A DNA stretch of 64,000 nt from Brachycybe producta (Eukaryota; Arthropoda; Diplopoda; Playtdesmida; Andrognathidae). Under the pieces are notes generated by a model. It was not told the origin of the DNA, made no database searches, and saw only the letters and a list, made by a program, of their open reading frames with translations. The stretch lies in assembly GCA_036925085.1 (NCBI GenBank), contig JAUPFP010000001.1, positions 16,214,842-16,278,841 of the forward strand. The letters are read 5' to 3'. This document shows, in pieces, positions 46,254 to 57,455 of this stretch (position 1 is the stretch's first letter; the number at the start of each line of letters is the position of its first letter). The position numbers and the translations under genes are program-made.

Positions 46254-47439
46254 TCACCTCATACACCCTTGGTCTCCACAGATGGAGATTATACAGAGGT
46301 GGAGGGGGTTATCTGCCTCAGAGTCGGTAGACTCTTGCGAAGAAATGGACGGAGGCTTTGGCGCTGGAGTCACACTACTCCCCACCGAAGCCTCCGTAGC
46401 ATTGCTGCCTGCATCGGAGGAGGTGTCAGAGACACCAAGTAAATCTTCCTCTCTCATAGCGCAGGTGGGTATGTACGGTTTCAAATTATCCACATGAAAC
46501 CAGTCTCGCACCTTCCGACCATACCCATCTACAAAGTCTGCTTTGTAAACCAGGTCGGAATACTGCAAGACCACTGTACCACTCTCAGCTTTGTAAGCTA
46601 AGTTCCACTTCTTCGCCTGGCCAAGCTTTGCAGCTTGGTCCCTAATCCACACCTGAGCACCAGGCGGATAAAGTGGCGGCTCCACTTGTCTAGAGTCATA
46701 CCTCTCTTTTTGCCTTTTCTTGCCGTCAAACATTGACGTGCCTGCTCCTCCACAGCTGGCTGGTCAGGCAAGTCGCGGATCGGACCATCCAGAAGGAGGT
46801 TATCAATCTCCATCCGAGGCTCATGGCCAAACAACAACTGATATAGAGAAACCTGCATACTGTCCTGAACAGCTGAGTTATAAGCCCACATGGCGGGCCG
46901 TAACTTGTCCCACCAATCACGCTGTTCCTTGAGGGAATCAAGGTACTGCTTGATGGTTTCCATTACGGTTTTATTCGTACGCTGTGTAAGAACATTAGCT
47001 TGTGGATGGTACATCGTCATGAAGTGATGCGCTATGGAACTTCAGCAGGACTTTGCTGGAGAACTGGGACCCACAATCCGAGACTAGAGCTTTTGTTGTG
47101 ACATACACTGAAAGGATCTTGTCCTTCAGGAATTTTACAACACAAGTGGCCTTTCGTACCGCCCTTGCCACACCATACCGGGGAAAATAGTCAACAATGA
47201 TAAGCACATAGGTGACTCCACCCACGGAGGCAGGAAACGGCCCAATGAAGTCCATTCCCCAGGTATCAACTTGGTACTCCGACACGATTGCTTGTAAAAA
47301 TCCCTGACTACATGCAAACTGTCGCACTCGTTGACACACCAAACACGACTTAACAAACTCGGCTGTGTCCCGCTTCATACCAATCTAGTAGAACCGTGAG
47401 CGAAGTCTATGGTAGGTCTTAAACATCTCGAAGTTCCAG
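46254..47439 (-). pseudogene. pol: B1 integrase region, fossil
   Basis: Keeps the zinc-binding CLVCQRVRQ, a core with WGMDFIGPFPASVGG and a matching part of HPQAN..TQRTNKTVMETIKQYL, and a C-terminal part with VDGYGRKVRDWFHVDNLKPY. The same segments occur in B2 and B3. Confidence 0.75.
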
Positions 47440-47653
47440 TGTAACGTCCCGCCGGACCGTTACAATACCACGGTAAATAAAAACGCCCACGAAACGCACA
47501 GACGTAAAAACTTACCATCAACCGGCTCTTCACGGGGACGGGACCGTACCCGTAGCCGCATCTCCCACGGTGACCCTTGGGACCACATCGTCTGTGCGTT
47601 TCGTGGGCATTTTTATTTACCGTGGTATTGTAACGGTCCGGCGGGACGTTACA
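47440..47653. repeat. Head-to-head LTR ends of B1 and B2 forming a 65-bp inverted repeat
   Basis: Bases 47440-47504 are the reverse complement of 47589-47653 at 64 of 65 positions, with an 84-bp centre. The right arm is the end of the B2 5' LTR (ending TTACA before the primer site). The left arm is the same LTR end belonging to B1 on the other strand. Neither full LTR is present. Confidence 0.85.
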
Positions 47654-47655
47654 AT

Positions 47656-47695
47656 TGGTGGAGGAGCTGGGTGTCGATCCCGGTACCTCTCGCAT
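47656..47695 (+). other. Extended primer-binding region matching a tRNA-Ala-like 3' half
   Basis: It starts TGGTGGAGGAGCTGGG two bases after the LTR. The reverse complement reads as a tRNA 3' half: anticodon-stem side GCATGCGAGAGG, a T-arm, an acceptor strand and CCA. The GCATGCGAGAGG part is typical of tRNA-Ala. The match covers about 40 nt rather than the usual 18. A related stretch with the same layout occurs in B3 (62836-62878). Confidence 0.6.
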
Positions 47696-47739
47696 GGTTA
47701 ATTACCGTGGGTTCGACCGGTTAGTCGGTCGAATCACCG

Positions 47740-48300
47740 TGCGGTGAAATTACGCCACTGTACACGGATTTTGGTCCAAGGAACGGCGGCGGAAACCACC
47801 GTTAACCGCACTTTACCGTTGGGTTACCGTGAGGCGGACTTCGGTCCGTTGTATCGCGGTCACCGGTAAAGTTAACTGTATTTTTACCGTGATTTACCGT
47901 GGGGAACGGACTCCGGTCCGTTGTACCGTGGTTAACGTTAAATTTATCGTCGAACTACCGTGGGGCACGGACTACGGTTTGTGGTACCGTGGATTTCGGT
48001 GGTGTACGGTGTTTTACCGCAAGTACACCGTGGTGTACGGACTTTCGTCCGTTGATCCGCGGTAGAAAGTGGTGAAAGGTCTTTTACCGAGAAGTACACC
48101 GTGGGAAACAGACTTTCGTCCGTTATACCGTGGTAGAAACCGGTAGAGTTAAACTCTGACCGTACATTACCGTGGGACACGGACTTTTGTCCGTGATACC
48201 GCGGTTTCGCACGGTTCCATCCGTTCGTGACGATATTTTGCGGACTTTTGTCAGTGAGTTTACCGTTTTCGACGGTGGAAACCCGTTATCTGGTGGCTTT
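47740..48300 (+). repeat. Array of about eight hairpins spaced 61-72 bp in the B2 leader
   Basis: Short stem-loops of the type ACGGACTTTCGTCCGT start near 47763, 47834, 47906, 47967, 48037, 48109, 48178 and 48241. Each is flanked by TACCGTGG-type sequence. The spacing is 71, 72, 61, 70, 72, 69 and 63 bp. It lies between primer site and gag, the usual place of an RNA packaging signal in LTR elements. Confidence 0.75.
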
Positions 48301-48423
48301 GTCCAGATTTTACCGTTCGTTTACGGTGAAAAATGGAGTCAGCCCCAAAAGTACCGACGGAAGGTCGGGAAATTGGTGCAGATGCGGGTTTGGAGTTACG
48401 CAGCTGCGTAGTCGACCGTCCCC

Positions 48424-49900
48424 TTGGGGGCAGAAGGCGGAGTTCCTTTGGGGACAGGCGGACAAGGCAGTAGCGTAGATGGGGGTTTCCCGGATGAATG
48501 GGTCACTGTGCGGAAATGCCGCAGTGACATTCTTCCGGGAGAATACCCGTTAGAAGACAGTGGATCCGATGGTGATCTCATCGGGGAGGACGATCGGCCA
48601 CGGCTGAATGTCCAAGTTTCCACCGTCGCCCATCCGGTTGGACATGGCGGTCAAATCCTTCGGGATATGGTGGAAATCCCGCATGAGACTGCACGTGAAG
48701 GCCGGGCCTTTTTGGCCGGGCTATCCGTGCAGCAACTCATAGAGATTGCTTACGGGATAGACGTCCTTCGGTTGGAAGGACGGCTGTCCCGGTCGACGAT
48801 TGAGCCTAGGGTGGAACCTCGGTTTTCACTGTCGCCTGTGCGTGAAGGCACACAGAGGGAGGAACCACCGGTGCAAGCCAGGCTGGTACCTCCACGGGAA
48901 GCACCCAGGCCATCTCCCTGGCGGATGGGCCGGGGAGCTCCTCCCGCATCCGGACAGCAGCCGAGGGTTCACATGGTGATACCTTCGGAAGCTGAGTCCG
49001 AGTCTGACGTTTCGGGGAACCGGAGCAGGAAGCCTCGCAGGGTTAGTGCCGCTGCTTGGACGCCCGCTAAAGCAGTTCCAGCGGAGGTTCAGGCGTTCGG
49101 GTTCTTTAACCCGGTTCACTCATTTGCTCGTTACGATGGCAGAGAGGACTTGGCGCCTTTTCTCCGCAAGTTCGAAGCGAAAGCCCGAGCTCAGTGCTGG
49201 ACGAACGAGTCCCGTTGCAGTTTCTTTACGTTTCTGCTGGACGGTCCAGCGGAAGAGTACTACACCACTTTGGTGAAAACTCTTCCAGACCTGACCTGGG
49301 CTGAGCTGAAAGACGCTATGCGTAGCCGCTTCAGCACAAGTAACCAGGCTCGCATCTGTTTCGGCGAATACGAATCGATGAAACAGGGGGCTTCCGAGTC
49401 TAACAGGCATTCTACTGGAGGTTCTTGGAACTGTCCGACCGAAGACAAGAGTTGTCGGCTCATTTGCTTCAAACGGAAACTCCTGGCGGCCATCACTGAT
49501 CAATTGATCGGTTGTAAGGACGGTACGGTGGAAGCATATGCCCGGAAGGCATGGCTGGTGGAAGCCTATTTGCTTCTGACAGGTAAATTACCTGCTCTTA
49601 CTAGAGGGGTTCCTCAGGACAAGGCTAGCGCTCAGTTATCGGGAACCACGGCTAGCTCTGAGAGCTCTGCCAAGGCTTCCTCTTCATGCCAAACGGGTGC
49701 GAAGGCTGCTGCACCGTCCAAGTCGGACAAAGCAGGAGCCAAGACCGGAGGCAAGAAGAAGAAGACGGCAGGCTCTGGTGGAGGTCAGCAGGCGGCAACG
49801 CCTCGGAGTACGGACTGTACAGGAGACTCACTCCGGTGACTAGGTCCTTGTTTCGGGTGTAACCAGATGGGTCACCTGAAGAAGGATTGTCCGAAGGCTT
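48424..49900 (+). pseudogene. gag: B2 gag region, fossil
   Basis: A long open stretch with an acidic Gly-rich start, an Arg/Pro-rich middle and a capsid-like part (near 49090-49560, with FARYDGREDLAPFLRKFE and EYYTTLVKTLPDLTW). A Ser/Lys-rich tail leads to one zinc knuckle, CFGCNQMGHLKKDC (about 49853-49894). This is the typical order of Gypsy gag proteins, which form the particle and bind element RNA. Confidence 0.8.
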
Positions 49901-50180
49901 CGGCCAAAGGGCAGGTTGCCAGAGTGATGCCTGACGAAAGTCAGAAGCTCCACCCAACAGCTCGCATTGTGCCAGTGTGGCTGGAGGGACGGAAGTACCT
50001 GGCCACCGTTCATGATGGTCAGTTCTACTACCGACTCGTGGAGGACGAAGAGAAATCTTCGGGAAACCGCCGGTCGCCACCGAACTGAGTGGTGGACGAC
50101 CAGTTAAGCTTCAAAGCTCAGGTGCCTGTCAGGCCCTGGGTTCTGAGCGAGGGACGTACCTCTGGGCGGTCTCCAAATAT

Positions 50181-53100
50181 GTGGATGTCCTGCGGAAGGC
50201 AGGGGTGCCTCTAGAAAGGTCTGCGGTCCCGGAAATTACCCAGTGGGTAATTCCATCACCATGCTCCACATTGGAGGCCGTGTGCAGCCAGCTGGATCGC
50301 TGGTTTGCCCCCTCACCCTACATGCCTAGTGGTGAGGTGCTGGATCGTGCGATCATCGAGCAGGTGGGAGGAATTGGTGTGCCCATACCTCCTGCTGTGC
50401 CTGGAAAGTCTCTGGTTTCTGAGACAGTGTCCCAGCCTTCTGCACGTCTGGGATTACCGTCCGGTGTGGACGGTAAGGTGGACGGGATGCAGAAGGTCGA
50501 TGGTGGGAACCCGCGGGTTCCCATTCCTGAGCTTCAGAGCCGGACATACGACGTAGGTTCACCACGTGTGTGGGTGTCGAATGGCGATCGTCTTTTGGAG
50601 ATGATCTTAGACACCGGGGCCGACGTGTTGGTCCTAAGCATTGCGGTGGCACGAGTGATGGAGTTGCCTATAGAGGAACTGGCGGTTAATTCATTCCTTC
50701 TTGGAATGGGTGGGCACTCTATCGAGGTAGTAGGGGCCTCAAATGTGGAATTGACGATCCACAAGAAAACCATCAAGTTGCCTCTCCTTTTGGTGAAAGG
50801 AGAGGGCGAAGCCTTGTTGGGCGTTGATCACGCCTCACGCTTCGGCTTGATGATAGATATTGTGCACCGGAAGGTCTACTTCCAGGAGGATGTCTGGACT
50901 GCACATCCAGATGCCCTCCAAGCTGCATTCACCGATCAAGTGCTTGAGGAACCTAGGGAGGTGGAAGCAACTCCACCACCGCTACCAGGGGCTTTGCCTC
51001 CAGGATGGCAACTCCCAGTGGTTTTGCCTCCAGGATGGCAACTCCCAGTGGTTCTGCCTGCACTCGCAAAGATCGACGGGTGGGTGAACATTGTTTCACC
51101 AGAGCTGCCCGAGACCAGAACCTCTATCTGGCACGGAGAAGTTTGTTCTCTGCGACTGAGGGAGAGTGTCTGGCTGCCAGCCCGTACAATGTGTCGTATC
51201 GGTGACGTTGGTAGAGCATGCCGGCCCTGGCCAGCTGCTTCTCGTGGAGCAACACCGGAAAGCCTTGGGTGGACGTGGTGTGTTAGCAGTGGCAGGTATC
51301 GCCGCAGCTAACCGGCTTGGCACGTACGATATCTGGCTTGAAAACGTGGGAAATGCACCTATTGCCCTGGAAACAGGAGAGGGTGTAGACACGGCTCAAG
51401 CTGTGGAGGCTGCCATTGTGGTAGGGCCGTCTAAGTTGAGAGGGGAGACCCCACTCCGGCGACGGTTCGACCAGGGGAGGCCTCGTCTAAGTTGAGAGGG
51501 GCGTCCGGAAACGGACGCCAAGTGCTCAATGTGACGACGGCTCCAACTCTCGAAGAGTGTCTTAAGATTGGGCCCAATCTGAAGCCTGAAGAGGCGAGAC
51601 AGCTTCGGGAGTTCCTGCGTTCATGCCAGCATCCTTTCTTGGGTGAAACCTCTCTGGTCGAACATATGATCGATACCGGTGGGCAACCTCCAGTTCGAGA
51701 GGGATTGCGTCGAACCGCTCGAGCGGCCAGGGCAGTCGAGAAAGAAGAGGTGGCGAAGATGTTGGATGCAGGGGTTATCCTATCTTGCTTGTTCGCAAGA
51801 AGGATGGTGGCATTTGTTTTTGTGTGGACTACCGCCCTTGGACCTGGCTAGTGGTTAATTACAGGTTCGGATGGCTGAGCCAGAAGTTGAAAAAACGGCA
51901 TTTATATGCTCTCAAGGTCTGTTTGAGTTCCGGAAAATGCCTTTCGGACTCTGTAATGCTCCAGCCACCATGCAGAGAGCGCTAGACCTCTTATTGGCAG
52001 GACATAAGTGGGAGACTTGTCTGGTGTACCTGGACGATATTATCGTCTTTGGGAACACTTTCGAGCAGTTTCTCGAGAGACTCTCTACTGTCCTTGGACT
52101 GTTACGAGGGGCGGAGCTGAAACTCCAGCCGAAGAAGTGTTTCATTGGCTTTGACAAAGTTCGTTATCTCGGTCACGTAGTGAGTGCCGAGGGAGTTGTT
52201 CCGGACCCGGATCTCGTACGGGCAGTTCAGGAGTTTGATGTCCCGAAAACGGTGACAGGCGTCCGCAGTTTTCTCGGACTTGCCGGTTACTATCGAAGGT
52301 TCATCAAGGACTTCGCCAAGGTGGCAAGGCTTTTGCATGATCTGACGAAGAAGGTTGCGTCTTTCGAGTGGTCGGATCAGTGCAAACTAGTGTTTGCTCG
52401 GTTGAAGGCATTTTTAACCAAAGCGTCGGTACTCACCATGTACGATCCTCGTGGTGAGATAATGATACATACCGATGCTAGTGGGTACGGCTTGGGAGTC
52501 GTAGTCTACCAGAAGTTACCGGAGGACAGTGTCCCCCGTGTTCTGGCCTACGCAAGCCGACTCATGAAAGGAGCGGAAACATGGTATTCGGTCACCAAGC
52601 AGGAGTGCTTGGCGGTCATGTTTACCATGGGTAAATTTCGTCCTTACTTCTTTAACCGAGAGTTCGTGATCGTAACTGATCACCATGCTCTTTGCTATCT
52701 CCAGACAGCCAAAAACCTGCAAGGAAGGTTAGGGCGTTGGCAGATGCAACTACAAGAGTACCGGTTTAAGGTTCAGCAAGGAAGGGGACACTGCACATGG
52801 ATGCCGACCCTATGAGTCGGTATCCTGTTCGTGATATGGTGGACCTTTCCTTGCCTGAATTCATCGAAGCCGACGTAGGTGAGCTGATTTACCACATCCG
52901 TTCCGAGGTGGACTGGGTCAAGGAGCAAGAGGCCGATGGCTGGTGCTTCAAGGTGAAGAGTGAAATCTTCCGTGACCCCAACTCGAACCTCCGGTTCAAG
53001 TTTGTGGTGGCAGATGACTTGTTGTTCGCCATCAGGTCCATCCAGGATCGGTTGAGAACTGTTCTGGTAGTTCCGAAGTCATGCAGGGCTTTCTGTCTAA

Positions 53101-54303
53101 GGGAGCTACATGACATTCCCGAAGCTGGTCACTTCGGGATGTTTGAGACCTACCAGAGACTGCGCTCACGTTTCTATTGGTTCGGTATGAAGCGGGACAC
53201 TGCCGAATATGTTAAGTCATGTTTGGTGTGTCAGAGAGCGCGACAGTTCGCTCGAAGTCAGGGATTTCTCCAACCGATTGTGCCGGAGTACCCAGTTGAT
53301 ACCTGGGGAATGGACTTCGTTGGACCGTTTCCTGCCTCCTTGGTTGAATTACCTATGTGCTTATCATGGTTGACTATTTTACCCGTTACGGTGTGGCAAG
53401 GGCGGTACGAAGGGCCACGGCCGCCTGTGTTGTGAAGTTCCTGAAGGACGAGATAATTTTGGTGTATGGGACGCCGAAAGCTCTTGTCTCGGATCGTGAG
53501 TCCCAGTTCTCCAGCAAAGTCCTGCTGAAGTTCCAGGAGCGCTATAAAATAGCGCATCACTTCACGACGGCGTACCATCCGCAAGCTAATGGGCTTACGG
53601 AGCGTACGAACAAGACCGTAATGGAAACCATCAAGCGGTACCTTGATCCCCTCAAGGAGCAGCGTGACTGGTGGGACAAATTTCGGCCTGCAGTGTGGGC
53701 TTACAACACAGCTGTTCAGAAGAGTACACAGGTCTCTCCGTATCAGTTGTTGTTTGGCCGTGAGCCTCGGATGGAGATTGATAACCTCCTTCCGAACGGT
53801 CCAGTCCGCGACTTGCCTGACCAGCAAGCCGTGGAAGAGCAGGCTCGTTAATGTTTGACGGCTGCTCAACGAAGGAGCCTCCTCTGTATCAGCCTGGAGA
53901 TCAGGTGTGGATTAGTGATCAGGCTGGGAAGCTCAGTCATGCGAAGAAATGGAACTTGGCCTATAAAGCTGAGAGGGGTACGGTGGTCGCACGGTATTCT
54001 GACCTAGTCTACGAGATAGAGTTCGTAGACAAGTATGGTCGGAAGGTGCGCGACCGGTTTCATGTAGATAACCTGAAGCCGTATATACCCACCTGCACTG
54101 TGATGGAGGAAGATGGACTTGGTGTCTCTGACACCTCCTCTGATGCAGGCAGCGATGCCACGGAGTCTTTGGCAAGGAGTAATGTGACTCCGGCGCCAAA
54201 GCCACCGTCTATTTCTTCGCAGGAGTCTACCGACTCCGAGGCAGACAACCCCCTCCTCCTCGGTATAATCTCCGTCCGCGGAGACCGAGGGTGTTCGAGG
54301 TGA
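50181..54303 (+). pseudogene. pol: B2 pol: protease, reverse transcriptase, RNase H, integrase, fossil
   Basis: Protease shows ILDTGADVLVLS and ALLGVDHA (near 50605-50830). Reverse transcriptase shows FEFRKMPFGLCNAPATMQR and VYLDDIIVFG (near 51930-52060). RNase H shows IHTDASGYGLG and TDHHALCYL (near 52465-52700). Integrase shows the zinc-binding ELHDIPEAGHFG with CLVCQRARQ, and a core with WGMDFVGPFPAS and HPQANGLTERTNKT. A C-terminal part ends near 54300 with a Ser/Asp-rich tail. The domain order fixes the family as Ty3/Gypsy. The region lies in several frames and is a fossil. Confidence 0.85.
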
Positions 54304-55450
54304 GTGGGTTCGACCCTCGGGTGGGAAGTGTCAAGGTATGGGGTACTCTGTGGGTGGGAAAGGAGGCGGCCGGACATTGCGGTGTTTGGGGCCTGCCACG
54401 GTTTCAGTAGAAACCAAGGGCAGCCCATCACCAGGTGTTCGGCCAAAGGTCCGACAAAATCAGTCCGGGGACAGAGAAATCCGTTCGTGAAAACCTCCAC
54501 TAAATCTCCAATTACCGTCAATGTGAGAGAATTGATGGTAAATGTCTCTACCCACCAGTTCTAGTCTTGGTGCAGGAGAATTCACCGTGTGTCTGTCCCT
54601 AAAAAGGCAGACGACGGTGAAATCTCCATGGTGACCATGCATGAGGCGGCTGACGATGTTTTAGAGGCCATTAGCCACTAAGATGGTGAATTTGGCGGCT
54701 AGGCGCCATATTGTTTGGGAAAAAAACAAACAAAGAACGCCGGCCACACGTGTTTGTAAAAAAACACAAATTCACCCTCAAAGCGGCAACACAAGGCTGG
54801 AACCAGAAAAGATTGTAAAAAAGGAAATCCCTCTAAGAGAATTTCCTTCTCCTGCCTGTTGGCAGTTCTTTTTTCTGTATTAACAATGTGTTTTACGGTC
54901 AATGACCGTATACACACGTGGTGGGAGTGGTTTCGCCGCCATGACTGTTGTCATGGTGGCCAAACCGCTCCGGAAAGCACTTTTCCGGCAGGTTCAGCCC
55001 GTCAGAGCGGCGTTTCGCTTGGGAAGGCCCAAGTTCGACGGTGTTTGGACGGTAGAAGCCCGCCAGGGAGTGGTTTTCGCCGACCGAAGGTGGTAAAACA
55101 TGGTTTTGTCCGTGAATTGCCGACTTTGAACGGTGATAACGGCATTTTGCACGGTAGAAGTCCGTGCAATGCCCTTTCCGACGGTAGGAACTCGGGGAAA
55201 GGGTGTTTTCACCGTCCGAAGGTGGTTAACCAGGGTTTTTACCGTGGAATATCCTTTCTGCCGGTTCCGAAAGGGGGAAAAGTGGTTTTCATCGTACAAA
55301 GGCGGTAGAACACGGTTTTGACCGTGAATTACCTACTTTGAACGGTGAAAACGGGAATTCTCACGGTGAAAGTCCGTGGAATTCACTTTTCCACGGTAGA
55401 AACTTGTTTTTAACGGTTTGTTCCCTTTGTAACAGGTCCACCACCGAGAA
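54304..55450 (+). other. B2 spacer between pol and ORF3 with GTGAAA/CACCG repeats
   Basis: The part near 55060-55420 consists of imperfect repeats of about 130 bp built from GTGAATTxCCGACTTTGAACGG-type pieces, the reverse complement of the units seen in B3. The section near 54430-54900 matches B3 at about 59800-60300. No gene is recognised. Confidence 0.6.
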
Positions 55451-57152
55451 GGAGAAGGAGGAAGGCGATGGGAGTGTCCAATGAACCCCCTCCCTCAGCC
55501 CGCTGCCTCCTGGGGATGCAGGCTGCTGGAGTCGGGGTCGGAGGGCTTGCCATCATCTGGCGGACCAGAAATGGCTGACACCACTGTGGAATCTGTTGAT
55601 TCCCCGGCGGCAGAGGTTGTGGAAGGTCCGGAGTCTGCCCAGTCGACTCTGACCGGTGTTGGAGCCTTCTGGGGCAGATATCTGCAGTCTCCCCAGGGAT
55701 ACGGCTGCTACCACCGTTCAGTCAGTGACGGCGGTAGTTTCCCTGGTTGGAGAGCCTGCAGAAGCGGGTGTAGATGGTGGGAAAGCGGCTACCGGTGTGG
55801 TAACCGGTGCCCATGGTGCGGAAGCCAAAGCTACTGGTGGCAAGAGATTGGATGGGCAGGGTAGATTTGTCTCCGGACAATCATCCTCGGCTGTCACCTC
55901 GGCTAAAAGTACTTCTGCCTAGAAGAGTACGGCTCCGGCCGGAAAACCTTCAAAGAAGGAGTCGGAGAAGGCGAAGAGGGCTAACCACCTGCCTAAGCCT
56001 GGCCGGCTCAGTAAGTTGTCGGGGTCAGTTAAGTCTGACACGACACATGGTCAACCTTCCTCTCACAAGAAGAAGAAGAAAAAGAAGGACCATAAAAAGT
56101 CCAAGCGTGAGAGGAAGGGGAGTCCGACACACTCCAGTAGTAGGCGCCAGGGAGCCGAAACTGGCGAAAAAAGAGGATTCCCGGCGTGCTCAGGCAGGCA
56201 CGCAGACCGGGAGTCAGCCGATCCATACCCAACCCGTTGAGGCGGCGCGGATGGATGGTAGGTCGATGCGCGATTTTCTGGTCGGCACGCCTCCATCCTC
56301 CCCGAAGGTGGATGCGGTATCGAACCTGCGGGCTCAAGTGGTGGGAACCCTGCACCATGTTAATTTGCCCTCACCTAAGGGCGAAGGAACCTCGGTGGCA
56401 GGAGTCAGTGTTCCCCCAAGACGTGACCCCGTCACCCCCAGTGGGGGTACACCCTTCTCTCCGGTCCATGGCAGCGGGGTATTCGATACCCTAGGACCAG
56501 AAACATCAGCCTCCCCTAGGCCTGAGGCCGAGGGACGGCGTATTGGCGCATTGCCCCGTATTCAGATGCAGAGGTGTATCTGAATAACCGACTGGGTCTT
56601 TGGCAGGACCAGCCGGGAATGGAGGGTTGCCAATACAACGGCTAATATCGTCTAGATGAGCCACTTCCAGAGCTGTGGGTAGCAAGGCTACCGCCGTACA
56701 ACATGCGCCATGTGGTGGCGTTTGGTTGTGGAGGTTTTTCGGTATTAATGGTCGTGAACCCGGTCCAGCAAACGTTTGCAATTCTGGATGTGGTGGGACT
56801 AGATGCCGGGATAGTTCATCTAGGCCGGCGTGCAGCCCCATTCATTCAACGTTTGCTGGGATGCGACCTAGGAGGTATGGCTGGACAGTTTATAACTGAG
56901 CCTCTACCAGGGTGTGAGACCGAGCCCGCGGTTGCCCTGGTGGACCTCCTAACAAGTTGGATGCTTTGCACGCAGAAGGGGGCTAACCACCCGCCTAAGC
57001 CTGATCGGCCCAGTAAGTCGTCGGGGTCAGTTAAGTCTGACCCGACGCATGGTCAACCTTCCTCTCGCAGGAAGAAAAAGAAAAAGAAGGACCGTAAAAA
57101 GTCCAAACGTGAGAGGAAGGGAGGTCCGACACCCTCCAGTAGTAGGCGCTAG
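55451..57152 (+). pseudogene. B2 ORF3 region, function unknown, fossil
   Basis: Contains a Ser/Glu-rich part, a lysine run (KKKKKKKDHKKSKRERK, near 56070-56115), a Ser-rich stretch and SPKVDAVSNLRAQ. The C-terminal domain follows, with MRHVVAFGCGGFSVLMVVNP and FIQRLLGCDLGG near 56700-56880. It corresponds to B1 42428-43530. A second copy of the lysine-run section follows (56979-57455). Confidence 0.6.
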
Positions 57153-57455
57153 GGAGCCGAAACTGGAGGCGTTGTGGCGGAAAAGAAGGAGTCTCGGCCG
57201 GGAGTCAACCGGTCCATACCCATCCCGTTGAGGCAGCACAGATGGATGGTAGGTCGATGCGCAACGGTTTGGTCGGCACGCCTCCATCTTCCCCAAAGGT
57301 GGATGCGGTCTCGAGCCTGCGGGTTCGAGCAGTGGGAACCGTGCACCGGGTGACTTTGCCCTCACCTAAGGGCGAAGGAACCTCGGTTGCAGGAGTCAGT
57401 GTTCCCACAAGACGTGACCCCCAGTGGGGGTACATCCTTCTCTCCGGTCCATGGC
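56979..57455 (+). repeat. Direct duplication of an ORF3 segment in B2
   Basis: About 475 bp that match 55975-56465 at an offset of 1004 bp, including the lysine run and the PPSSPKVDAVS block, with roughly one difference in ten by eye. The right end coincides with the B2/B3 junction. Confidence 0.75.

Larger units (their letters stand above)
41870..47439 (-). mobile_element. Gypsy-type LTR element B1, partial, fossil
   Basis: Parts in transcription order are: an LTR end (at 47440), integrase and its C-terminal part, a repeat-rich spacer, ORF3 and the 3' LTR. Gag, protease, RT and RNase H are not found. It has roughly eight breaks. It is one of four B pieces lying side by side in alternating orientation. 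Confidence 0.8.
47505..57455 (+). mobile_element. Gypsy-type LTR element B2, nearly complete interior, fossil
   Basis: Parts in order are: end of the 5' LTR, primer site, hairpin-rich leader, gag, protease, RT, RNase H, integrase with C-terminal domain, spacer and ORF3. There is no 3' LTR. The copy has about eight or more breaks. It is GC-rich compared with the first half of the window. It ends inside ORF3, where the oppositely oriented B3 begins. Confidence 0.85.

Noticed and set aside
47740-48300. A CRISPR-like array in the B2 leader
   Set aside because: The regularly spaced units are imperfect hairpins inside a eukaryotic LTR element, the spacers are themselves related, and no cas genes occur.
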